Shown: positions 35,036-46,043 of the stretch, piece after piece
Layout: the number at the start of each line of letters is the position of its first letter
Numbering within the stretch: the stretch's first letter is position 1
Source: Lycium barbarum
Taxonomy: Eukaryota; Streptophyta; Magnoliopsida; Solanales; Solanaceae
NCBI RefSeq assembly: GCF_019175385.1
Contig: NC_083340.1
Span: forward strand, 15,822,336-15,886,335
Length of the DNA stretch: 64,000 nucleotides
Direction: 5' to 3'
Translations under genes and position numbers: made by a program
Notes under the pieces: model-generated
Databases searched by the model: none
The model's input: only the letters and a program-made list of their open reading frames with translations
What the model was told of the DNA's origin: nothing

Positions 35036-36426
35036 TGATATGCTCAAATTACACCTAAATTATAGCGTAAGGCGATCGGTGTCAAATATAGTAACCCAAC
35101 TAGGTTGGGGTCAAATCCCACAGGGAATAAAGTGTGAAATAAGTACTAATCATATATTTTACTAATCTCTAAAGACTTTAGTTCTATTCCGACTAGTGTA
35201 GAAAAAGGGTTTTTGTTTGTATTCACTATTTTGAGGTATTTGGAATTTGTTTGGATTAAAAGAACCAAAGTTGTGTCCCCGATATGATTAGATGTTATGC
35301 TATGGGTATCAATATGATATATTTCTAATGAGTCGAGGTTTCGTATGCACTTAATCTCTAATGCACTTCCTAATATTTTCAATAGTTAGAAAGTATTTCT
35401 TTTCATTATTTTCCCAAATATAAAAAAGTTGCAAGTAAAACGATTAAATATGCCAAGTAGAACTCATCTTATCCCTAAACGAGTTCATTAAACGAGGGTT
35501 AGCGCCCTGAGTCCTTGTTATATTATTTCAACTCAAACCCTAGTTCATCTTTCCAAACAAAAGTAGAATTTGTACATAAGTAAGTGTTTGCAACCACTAA
35601 CTAAGAATGAATATGAGAAATAATAAAACACATCACAACCCATTAAATATATATAATGGTAGACACCCATTACATAACACCATCATTTGGGTCCACAACT
35701 TTGATTAAAGAAACTACTCACACATATTGGTCACAAAAGTAGTAAGCAATAATAGAGACATAAAGCTTACAAAATGTAATAAAGATGGTGGGAATAGAAT
35801 CTTTTTATCTTTACTAAGCTCCAAAAGTGGTGTATTCAATGCTCACCCACCAATGGAAAAAGTGTTAAATGTTGGAGAAAAATCTGATGTGTACAAAAAC
35901 CTAAAATGTCCTTTAAATAGGTTCCAAAACGTACATCAGCAATTGGCAAAACTGTCCCTGGTAGCATGATCGACGGACCGTCAATCAGTTTGATGATCCG
36001 TCGATGACTTCATCTTCTGTTTCTTCAGTTCTATGGTCCATTCGACAGTGTCGTCGACCAGTTCAACCCTCCGTTGATTCTTCCGTCTTTCTCTCTTCTG
36101 GTAGACAAATCTATTTGACGATACAAATGACGAAACGTCGATCAGGTCGACGCTTCGTCGATGGATCCATTCTTTGTCCTCTTCAACTTAGACCATCACT
36201 GGAAAATTGAATTTATCGACGCTTCAAAGGACGGCCCGGTAATTGATCAACGGACCGTCGAATCTTCATTTCTGGGCAATTTTTCCTTTTTTCTTTGTTT
36301 TTTCTTTTGGGCCATCGTCTTCCTAAAACACAACAAAAACACATTAAAATGACCCAGACTTACTTGAAAACAACCAAAATTCATAGTAAAAAGGCGTCGA
36401 ATGTGCCACAAATTCGCAGCACATCA
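35036..36426. mobile_element. Solo LTR candidate, 1.39 kb
   Basis: Begins TGATATGC and ends GCACATCA, whose reverse complement TGATGTGC matches the start at 7 of 8 bases. The flanks are GTGAG (35031-35035) and GTGAC (36427-36431), a 5-bp duplication with one mismatch. Positions 35965-36265 carry many GTCGACGG / CCGTCGAT palindromic motifs. No coding frames. I think it is an LTR of a Gypsy-type element, but the superfamily is not shown by the sequence. Confidence 0.65.
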
Positions 36427-36431
36427 GTGAC

Positions 36432-36732
36432 ATTCTTGTTGTTGCAACATAGATGCACGGAGCAAATTAGGCCGTTGTATAATCACTATATGCCCATTTT
36501 CATTTTATTGTGGTGGAGAAGAATCTAAATATGTTTAAGATATAGAAACTTGAATTTTTAGAATGACAAAAAAATTGTTTCAAATATATTGCTGAAAAGT
36601 AGTTTTATTTTCGATTTCGTTGAACTTTGCTGCTTTTTAACAGTATGTACTTCAAGTGATTATTAAGCTCTTTCATCATTTTGGTTCAGTTTGTAATAGT
36701 CCCGCAGCGCTAGATTTCTCCAATCTCACAAA
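36432..36732. other. Spacer between two solo LTRs
   Basis: Three hundred bases of AT-rich sequence lying between the two solo LTRs. No gene or repeat boundary is visible. Confidence 0.4.
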
Positions 36733-36737
36733 TAATC

Positions 36738-38436
36738 TGTTACACCACGTGGTTTTGTATATTGAGATTCGTTGTGTGTTAATGGTTCTAGTCTTGGACA
36801 TCGGGTTTATCAAGGTTAAATGATATTAGATGTTTATCTTATAGTTATAAGGGGTTAAGTTCATGTTTAGAAGGTATTGGAAGGATTAGAGGCTCAATGA
36901 ATCGATGAGAATACGTTTCGGCAAAAGTTGAGATTTTCAGTTGGATTTACGGACCGTATATATTATGTGAACCGTAAATTCTGTGGACTCCACCATAAAA
37001 CTGAATCAGTGAGTGATGGTTTTCTGTTGGGGATTTACGGTCCAAATCTACGAATCGTAAATTATTTACGGTTAGTATATTGGACCGTATATCTGAGGCG
37101 GTGGCAGATTATTTTTTTATGTTATATACTCGACCCTTACTCATTTTAGCTCATTTCCAACATTTCCCAAGTCCATGAAAGCTCTAGAATCTTCCTCTAA
37201 ACATATTTAACCAACCCCAAGTGAAATCAAAGATTAAAGGGCAAAGATCAAGAGATTCAAGTGTCAGAAGGTTCACTAGGGTTTGTAGAATCCAAGTATT
37301 CCTTTGGTGTTGAAGTTGGAGGTTTCACTCTAGTGGAATAATCTGATCCAAAGCTTGCTCCTGCGTGATTAAGGTACGTTTTCACATCTATTACATGTTA
37401 TTAAGGTTGCTTGATTGTGGTAAAACTTGATTGAGGAAAGAAAGTGAAAAAGGAAGTTCAAATATGAATTTGAGGATAGTTTGAGTAATAAATTAACTTG
37501 AGTTATAAATTTTGACATGTTATGAGTACGATCTTGTTATGAGGGGTAATAATAATGATGAGGAAGTGTTGTATACAAATGTATAAGGAGTTGTGTTGAG
37601 GTTGTTGTTATAAATTGATTATGAGAAGAACTTTTGGAATTTTATTGGGTATAAGTTGCATGAAATCTATTAATCATGGCATTGTTGATGTTATTATTGT
37701 TGTTTGGGAGTTGATTTGGAATTTAGTGGAAGTAGGTAAAATAAGGGAAGTGCTGCCCAAATTTCGCTAGCACATTAGTTACTCTAGTTTTAACTTATAA
37801 GTGTTTTCAAGACTTGACATTAGTGCGAATCCTCTTGAATGTAGATTTACGAGCTTGGGAGGAGAACGTTGAGTAGTTAAAGAGACGTAAAGGTATGTTA
37901 AGGCTAACCCTTTCTTTCCTGAGACATGATTCCTTTATTGTGAACCTATATATGATATCCATAATATCCCTATTCCTAGAAATGCTAGAAGCCCATAATT
38001 CTCAAGGTTCTTATGATGTTGTTGATAAATGTTCTTTATGATGATAATAATAATGATGATTCCATTTCTAAAGATACCAAAGCTTATAGCTCTTGATGTT
38101 CCCATGATTATTGGTTTTTCTCATTGTTGTTGATCTCATCTTATGGTATTTGTTCTTTCAAGGTGAGATATAGCGATGATGATGATTCCATAATAGAAAT
38201 CGGAGGTTTACCGACCTTACGTTACTCCGATAGAGTTGTAACGTTTATTTGGTCTCTCATGCATGTTTTATATATATATATAGCTATTTTCTCACACCGA
38301 GCTGCGCTATAGTCGACCGGGTACGACACGTAGATGTGCACACCACTGCAGTGGATACATTATGATGATACCCCGGACGAGGGATGCCACGGACGCGGGA
38401 TGATATGATATATGGATCGGGTTGCACATTCCGCAG

Positions 38437-38513
<77 letters not shown>

Positions 38514-39110
38514 AATGAAATATGTTTTTTTTTTTAAATCTAAGGGGCATTCAGATGTACAAGTTATCTCTCTTATCTTATGTTACTTTCCATACATTTT
38601 TATTATGTTGTTATCCATGCCTTACATACTCAGTACACTATTCATACTGACGTCCTTTTGGTTGTGAACCCTGCGTTCATGTCCGCAGGTAGGCAGGAGA
38701 CGGATCAGATCCTTAGGTGCTTCATCAGCGCTTCTCAAGAGTGCTCCATTTGCTTCAGAGCTGCAGTCTAGTGGTACTATTCTTTTGTGTACATATTTGG
38801 GCACAGCGGGGTCCTTTCTCGTCTTTATGATGTTATGCACTTCTTGTAGAGGCTAGTAGACAGATATATATAGTTAGATGCTCCATTACCTTACCGGTTC
38901 ATATTTTTGCACATCATTTTTAGCAGCCTTGTCAGCTTGTATATATATATAGATGAGCTATTATTTTTGTGGATTCATGCCCTTATAGATTATGATATTC
39001 ATAAGTTATCTTTCATGGTCTACCTAGAATGATAATGAGAAGCAGGTTAAAAGGTGCTCAGTAGGTTAGCTTCGGGTTGCCCGTCATGGCCCTCTGATTG
39101 GGTCGTGACA
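36738..39110. mobile_element. Large solo LTR, 2.37 kb, probably Gypsy
   Basis: Begins TGTTACACCACG and ends GGGTCGTGACA, flanked by exact TAATC duplications (36733-36737, 39111-39115). It contains sub-repeats of TTTACGGACCGTA type (36945-37090), a CGGATCAGATCC block near 38700 and AT/ATGT microsatellites. Size and terminal motifs fit chromovirus-type (Del/Tekay-like) LTRs; that assignment is from memory of the family. No internal domain is left. Confidence 0.82.
38441..38512. repeat. TA and TATG microsatellite
   Basis: Roughly 23 AT units followed by about six ATGT units, inside the solo LTR at 36738-39110. Confidence 0.9.
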
Positions 39111-39204
39111 TAATCTTTGACAATTTTCAATTGAAGATTGAAAGTTTCATTATTCACATATGAAGAAAAATTAGTTGCTCACAAGAGGCTTAGTAGCATG
39201 GTTC

Positions 39205-40036
39205 ACTGGATTAGTTGGGTGGGAAAGGATAAAGGGGCTGAGTTAGTTTGCGTGAGTAAAGGTCCATGTGATAGAATAATTTGGATCCGGCTCCTCCCCA
39301 TTTCTCTTTTCTCCATTTTCCCAAATTCCAGCTTGGATTAGGGACACATGACATGGGTTATGATAAATAGCTAAAATTTAATTGACTAAAACAAAACTCT
39401 AACGATGATTTAGATAATTAATAATATCAATAAATATATTAAAATGTTTTCACTCTCTTCCTATTTTACTTTACCTATGTATCAGTTTACTCGATCTTTT
39501 CTCCCTCTTCGCGCCAAAATAATTTTTAATATATTTTATGTAAATTAGTAAGCATCATAATTGAAAAAATGAAAAATCTCACCAATTGAATAATGAAGTC
39601 TATATTCTTTGAATTAGTAAGCTTCATAATTGAAGAAAATGGTAAATATCATCAATTGAATAATCGGGCCTATATTCTCATAGGGAAAAAAATAAGTGGG
39701 AGAAGTAAACTAATACGAAGCAAAGATATTTTATTGCGTAAGAAAAGTAAAATAGGAAGAGAGAGAAAATATTTTAATATATTTATAAGTTATTAATTAT
39801 CTAAATTATGGTTAGGGTCTTATTTTAGTCAATTAAATCTTGTCATTAATTGTAATTCATACCATGTGTTTTGTTCCTAATTCAAGCCAAAATTTGGAGA
39901 AAATAGAGATAAGAGAAATGAAGAAAAGCCGAATCCAAATAATTATTTGCCTTTAGATTTAGTCGATGACAGATGTCAAAAATCAAGAGGACAACCGGAG
40001 GAAATGGAAAGAAGGCTCACTCCGGATCCGAAATAA
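39205..40036 (+). repeat. Unclassified dispersed repeat, copy B, with MITE insertion
   Basis: Matches copy A (28865-29007 plus 34962-35035) in opposite orientation once the MITE at 39282-39937 is removed. The left portion is uninterrupted exactly where copy A contains the solo LTR. The right portion is interrupted where copy A is continuous through a single AATAATT. Confidence 0.72.
39282..39937. mobile_element. 656-bp MITE with long terminal inverted repeats
   Basis: TIRs start TGGATCCGGCT on the left and TGGATTCGGCT read from the right, and remain similar for over 200 bases, including a shared GATTTAGATAATTAATAA-like block. The 7-bp AATAATT occurs on both sides (39275-39281, 39938-39944) and only once at the matching site of copy A near 28968, so the empty site is preserved. 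The superfamily is not clear from a 7-bp duplication. Confidence 0.88.
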
Positions 40037-40407
40037 TTACTCCATAATTTCTTTTTTCGCCGTTCCTTTTTTGAGCTTTGACTTTCTACTTAGGTCTGTC
40101 ACGGCTTAATCCTAAAATAGATCAAGCTTTCGCTGCTCACTAAAATTCTAAGAAATAAAAGAACTAGATCTATCGACCTCTTTTAAGTAGATTTTTTTTT
40201 TTTTCCTTCTTGTTTAGACTCGTATTTAAGATATTGGCTATACACATTATACAGCAAACCCTAACACAACACGTGGCATCGTATGGAAGTATGACACATC
40301 AAGTTTCCATCACCTTCAGATGCACAAAATCTAACGTGTAAAAGACCAACTTCTAGTTCACTGGCATGTCCATCCAATAGCTCAAAAAATCGAATGGGCC
40401 CCAATAA

Positions 40408-41085
40408 CAAGTAATTGCACGGGTTGTCCTTCAAATGGACTGGTCCTTAATTTGGCCAATTTGCAGGATTGTCCTTCTTTGGTGGTGGTCTCTAATTGCT
40501 GATCCTTAATTTTTGTCTCTCAATTCGCCTAAAATATTCTGAGATCCAGTTTAATCATTATAAAAAAAAAAAATCGAAAGATAAGGCTTCACGAAAAGTT
40601 TATCTTATGCGACAGATTTTACCTTAAGATATAATTAAAAGTCTACCGCCTTATAAGACAAATTTTTAATTATGCCTTGAGTAAAAGTCTGTCGTATAAA
40701 GGAAACTCTGCCGCACACAAGACAGACTTTTTGCAAAGCCTTGCCTTGCAATTTTTTTTTTGATTGCGCAGGAGTTCGAATCCAAAATCTCGGAGTATTT
40801 TCACCACCTTTTTAAGCGAAGAGAAAAAGTTAAAAACCAGCAATTTGAGGGGAAAAATTAAAGACCAATGCCTTTGAAGGGAATCCGCTCAAAAATTTCC
40901 CTTCAAATGGGTGGTCTTTAATTTTTACCCTTTAAAATAAAACTTATGCTATAGAGGCATAACTTGTTGAATATAATTTATGAATATTATAATGCGTAAC
41001 TCATGTGTTGTTGGAAAAAAATTAGTGATCAGTAAGGACAAAAATCAAAGACCACACAGAATAGGGACCAAAGTGCAAATGATGG
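40408..41085. repeat. MITE-like repeat of the TTTGCAC family
   Basis: Starts CAAGTAATTGCAC and ends AAAGTGCAAATGATGG, matching the ends of the element at 10342-10593, and contains repeated CTTCAAATGG(A/G)(C/T)TGGTC and 'ggcataactt' motifs. It looks like two copies or a copy with an insertion. No target duplication was found. Confidence 0.5.
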
Positions 41086-41528
41086 TCACCAAGGAAAGGG
41101 GGCCCCACACTCATCGCGAAAACTCTTGCAAGTCAAACAACAAATGATTATTAAGGCCGATTTGACATAACCATAAGACACGTGGGCCTACGTGTCTCTC
41201 ATGTGGTGGACTGATGTGAGACTGCACGCTTGAATCTGTGTGGTGCTGGTGCAGCAGAGAAAACCCACTTTGCCCGATTGTTTGGTAAACCGGATCGGAC
41301 TGTCATTGGGTCTAATTTTTTTTTGGATAAGAGATTAGTCTAATCTAATCCATTGTTCGGTCAATCAAACATGATGGATTTGGAGAAAGATGTCATGTAA
41401 TTGGCTCTGTCTTTTTCCTTTTCTCAATCGGTGTTCGATACATAAAGTTTACGGGCTATTTTATTTGCATACCACTATTTTACTCGTTTTCACCTCTTTA
41501 AATTTTTAAACATTTATCTATTTCGAAA
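41086..41528. other. Short intergenic segment
   Basis: No coding frame. Contains a CACGTGGGCCTACGTG palindromic motif near 41180, which could bind bZIP factors but has no nearby gene. Confidence 0.3.
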
Positions 41529-41537
41529 TAACTTTAA

Positions 41538-42275
41538 CGGAAAAGAGGCAAAAATGCTCTTAAATTATACTTTGCGTTCAAAGTTTGGTCCAAAAATATT
41601 TTTAGATTATGTAAATTGAACAAAATGCCCTTAAACTATGCAAATTGTTGTATCTTAACTTGGTTTTAAAGTTAAGATACAACAATCATAATGCCATAAA
41701 ATAAGAAAATTTATTGCATTGCTTCAAATCGCAATATATCTTTAAGATATCGTAGATGGAGTTATCATTGACCTTTTTTTCATTTTAACTTTTAAATCAA
41801 GGATTATATCAGCAAATGCTTAACCTACTTGAATTTGAATTTTTTTTAATAAATTAAAAAAAATCTATTTTATTTGGAAAAAGAACTTTATCGTTATCTA
41901 AATGAATTAATTATGGGGTTACTATGATCTTATATATAAGACCTATATTATCAGTTAATAAAGCACATGAGGTAATTTTATTTTAATTTATAAGAAGAAA
42001 AAAATTACTCTCCACTTTTTTATTAGTTAAAGGGATTTTAAAAGAAAATAAACAAGAAAATGTTTCTTTAAAAAATCTTATTTTTAAAAATGTGTTTAAC
42101 CAGAAAAGAAACAATATGTTTATTAGGAATAGGGCATTTTGAACCAATTAAGTAACAATAGGGGCATTTTTGTTTAATTTCACATAATTCAAGGGCATTT
42201 TTATACCAAACTATGAACAGAGGGTATTTTTGTTTAATTTCGCATAGTTCAAGAGCATTTTTTTACCCTTTTCAG
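41538..42275. mobile_element. Mutator-like MITE, CGGAAAAG family
   Basis: Ends CGGAAAAGAGGCAAAAATGCTC and, read from the right, CTGAAAAGGGTAAAAAAATGCTC. Perfect 9-bp duplication TAACTTTAA (41529-41537, 42276-42284). The right end holds three tandem-like GGGCATTTTTGTTTAATTTC blocks (42120-42260). Related in its ends to 50316-50835. Confidence 0.85.
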
Positions 42276-42334
42276 TAACTTTAAACATAGGATGTCTGAA
42301 GTTACGTTTTACCAAGCCAAACTTCAAAAAAAAA

Positions 42335-42615
42335 TTGAAGCTATATGTTACTGAAGTTCAGGCACTTGCCTCAAGAAAAATAACAGAACTTTAGCCATAT
42401 ATCTTCATGCAAAATGCATGAAGTTCAAGTAAAATTGAATAAATTTAGCTACATATCACATGTGGTTGAAGTTCAAATAACTATGATCGAGCTTTGGTCA
42501 TATGTATCTAAATTCAAACAAAAATAACTGAAATCAACCATATATATCTTAAGTTCAGACAAAGATGATCGAATGCCAGCCGTATATCCATGAATTTCAG
42601 GCAAAAAACATTTAA
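42335..42615. repeat. Degenerate tandem repeat, about 60-bp period
   Basis: Motifs of the kind 'gaagttca...ataactgaa...ttagccatatat' recur four or five times with heavy divergence. Unit borders are approximate. Confidence 0.45.
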
Positions 42616-42620
42616 CTACA

Positions 42621-44968
42621 TACAATGTAATTAACAAAAGTCGTAACTCCGCCTTTGTCTCTACCCATCATAGAAAATAGTTAAAAGTTAAGGGCAATAT
42701 TAGCTTTGTGTTTTCGAATGACTAAAGACCGGACGTCTAACCTTTTTTTCGACGTGTGACAAAACTAGAACTATTTTAAATGGTTTAAAAGATTGTAAAA
42801 AATATTTTGTAAAAGATAGGAGTATTAGTAGAACGAGTGAAGAGGACATTTTTAAAGTTGGAACGTTTTTCTTCTGAACATATTTCCCAGTTTAACGAGC
42901 TCACTTTTTTGTTTTTATTTTATTTTATTTTATTTTATAATCTAATATTCTAGAGATAATAATATATTTGTTAAGGCACAAACTTAGTAAGTGGTTATTT
43001 TAGTCGGTGACTGACTGGTAATGGCTCTTTTAATTCTTTCCAATTTCTTTGAACAAACCTTAGGTTCTACTACTTCTGCTTGAAAGGTCTTTTAAAAAGA
43101 AAAAAATTAAATAGACATGGAAAAAATTAAAGTATGAAATTTGATCTTTTCAATAAAATTGACATTTGAAAATCTGGTATAACACAGAATTTGACTAAAT
43201 AAATAATTAGAGCTATAGAAATTATTACCTCACCAATGGAATGAGAGAGTTTTGTTTGTTGCCTATTAACACAAAATAGTAATATTTTTTAAAATTCTTT
43301 TTGTAACTTCTAACACGTTGGTCGCAAGAATTTGTGATGCGGTATAATTTGGTGAAAGAATTGAAAAGTATGCCATTCTTGTGAAATTAGAGTAAGATTT
43401 GAAAAGTATCCCATTCTTGTGAAATTAAAGGAGCCTTTTCCACAACTGTAATTAAGCTCATTGACTTTTAACCAATGCACTATTTCATTCTAATTATGTG
43501 CCCTACTTTTACTTTTAACGTCAAAAACAAAATTATTGTTTGTCCATTGGTTTTTCTTCAGTATTTCCACCGCAATTCATTATTGTTATTATTTTTTTGG
43601 ATTGGGAAGAATAAATATTATTACTAGTAGAATTTAGGATAACTTGTTTGTTTAGGATATATAGTATTTAGACACTTGTTTCTAAAAGAAGAAATGACAA
43701 AAGCAGAGGACATATAGCATTAATTAATTAAGCTCACAAAAGGCCAAAAGCTTCTAAACTAGTATTGTATATCCATACTTTCCCAGGCCATCCGTCAACT
43801 TGCTGCCTTCCCTAAAATGTGGGCTTTGCTTCCGTCATTATTTGGTTTGGCTTTTAAAGTGTTGAACTTATTTAAAAATATAATATTTAAACTATAGTGT
43901 AAATTCTCTTTAATCATTCTCGCTTCATTTGTTAAGTATTTATGTATAACCTTCTACTTGGCCAAGGGGACTGGATATAACTTCTATTGATCGATGCATG
44001 ACTTATCCAATTAAAAATGAGATATAATATAAACTACGTGGTTAATTTTACAGTAGAAAAGCGTGAATAAACTTTTCAGTTTTAACATTAGCTTGTCTTC
44101 TTAGTGGTACAAAATAATATCACAGCTAAGGTGTTAATAATAAAAAAATTAACTGCTTATATTAGAATTAAACTTTCAACCAAGACAAGTGAGGCTAGTT
44201 CTAGTGGTTGAACATCTCCACCAGCTATCCATAGGTTGAATGTTCAAGTCACGCTAAAGGATAGATGGAAACACTATGGTCCACCTGATGAGTGAGATGG
44301 GTTTCAAAATAAAATGCAATCAAAAATAGAATAAGATGTCTTCATTTTATTAGCATTTCATTCGAAATTGTTATTATCGTTTATCCTTACAATCAAACCA
44401 CCGCTAAAATTATAATAGACGTCCAGAGAAGGGCACCAATTGACTTCTATGCATCTTTCACCTTTTGATCATTTGCACTCTTGCCTATTACCAGGTGTTT
44501 TTCTTAATTTCAATATGCTAGGTAAATATTGCTAGAACATTTTATAAAATCAAATCAATATAAATACGTAGTAAATTACTAGACAGTCATGAGTACTGAT
44601 CATATTGTAGTCAAACTTTGTGATCTCGGGTTTTGGTACTCAATTGTTGGATCTTCTAAATTTTAATACATTATGTTTTACTCTAATAAAGGGTGAAAGA
44701 AAAAAGAAAATAGAGAAAAAAAAAACTATGTTGTATTGTCTTCTCAAGATGGGGTAGAGAGAGAAATCATATGTTAGACTTAGGGTCCACAACCATATAT
44801 ATTGTGACAATTTTTCTAAAGCTAACTTTTCAAAGATGACTTTTGAGAATAAATATCTTTATAAAATTGAGCTCCTTTAATTGTTGTCATATCTATGTAA
44901 AAATATTAACATGTGAGTCTATAAAATAGAAAATTACTAACAAGTACATATATCATTTAATAATTTTA
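42621..44968. other. Gene-free AT-rich region
   Basis: No credible gene. Contains a TTTTA pentanucleotide run near 42915-42940 and the SINE-like segment at 44191-44330. The rest shows no structure I can define. Confidence 0.4.
44191..44330 (+). mobile_element. Possible SINE fragment
   Basis: GAGGCTAGTTCTAGTGGTTG resembles an RNA polymerase III A-box region, and GAATGTTCAAGTCACG about 45 bases later resembles a B-box. It ends in an A-rich stretch. No target duplication was identified. Confidence 0.38.
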
Positions 44969-45199
44969 GGGGTCCTTGCACTAATTTTTTGTATCATGTT
45001 TGGTATAAGGTATAAATTTATCCTGGAATAAATTTATATGTTCTACCAAACAAAGTATAAAATGAAACACAATCTTAAGGATGAGATATCCACCTTATCC
45101 CACTAATCTTGAGATTATTTTATTCCATCTCCCATATAGAATAAATTAATTTCGGAATTATAATTTTTGGATAATTTAGTCCGCGTACGAAACCACCCC
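44969..45199. mobile_element. PIF/Harbinger-type MITE, second copy
   Basis: Starts GGGGTCC after TTA (44966-44968) and ends ACCACCCC before TTA (45200-45202). The interior shares TGGTATAAGGTATAAATTTAT with 26434-26678. The TIRs are more decayed than in that copy. Confidence 0.65.
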
Positions 45200-45951
45200 T
45201 TACATCTCTGTGCAGGTGGTTCAAAGAATTTGTCGAAGTAGTAATTGTTTGTATAAATTATTTTCTTCTAGTTTTGTACTAACAAGGGGTGACGAGTACA
45301 TTTGGGGGTTCATATCTTAAACTAATTAAGTTCCTCTTGCCTGATCAATTTCTTGTGGTCCATTTTAGTTCCGCTGATATCTTAAACAATAGTATAATGT
45401 TCCTATTGTCTGATTCGTTTTTAGTGGTCCATTTAAGTATATAACTGTATATGTAGCGGACATTTTATCAATAGGACAAATGGCCGTTTTCCAATTTTGT
45501 AGCGGACATTCATATTTCTAGAGTAACTCCTTAATTTTGAAAATTTTGACATTATATAACTAGTTGAGCAAACAATTGTAATAATACGTTGGATCTACGT
45601 GTTTCGTTATTGCATCCCCAACTTATTAGTTATTACTCTTTCTGTTTTTGATGCGTTTGTTTTACTTACTTTTTAGTTTGTTTAAGAAAAGAAAAAATAC
45701 TTTCTATATTTATTGCTAGTAACTCTTAAATTAACTCCAATAACATTCCAAACGATACGTTAAAATTCGCAAATTTAAATTTTTTTGATATATCATGCAC
45801 ATCTTTAATTTAAAATTATAAATTTAAAATCTTTCTCCAGTCAAATAAAATAGAGAGGGTATATCTTTAACTTAGACTTTTATTGTATTGTTTTTGAGAA
45901 AAAGAGATTACTGATTGAAATTTTATTGACCATTTCATGTTTGTAATGTAC

Positions 45952-46043
45952 CCATTGAATGTACTTGTGGAAAAGTTTAATAGAGTGACTAAACTAACCA
46001 TTCAATGTGCTTATGGAAAAGTTCACTAGAGTGACCAAACTAA
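45952..46043 (+). repeat. 46-bp direct duplication
   Basis: Two adjacent 46-base units, 45952-45997 and 45998-46043, starting CCATTGAATGTACTTGTGG and CCATTCAATGTGCTTATGG. They differ at about seven positions. Confidence 0.75.

Noticed and set aside
38441..38512. Microsatellite considered as a centromeric or satellite array
   Set aside because: Simple AT/ATGT repeat within a solo LTR; no higher-order monomer.
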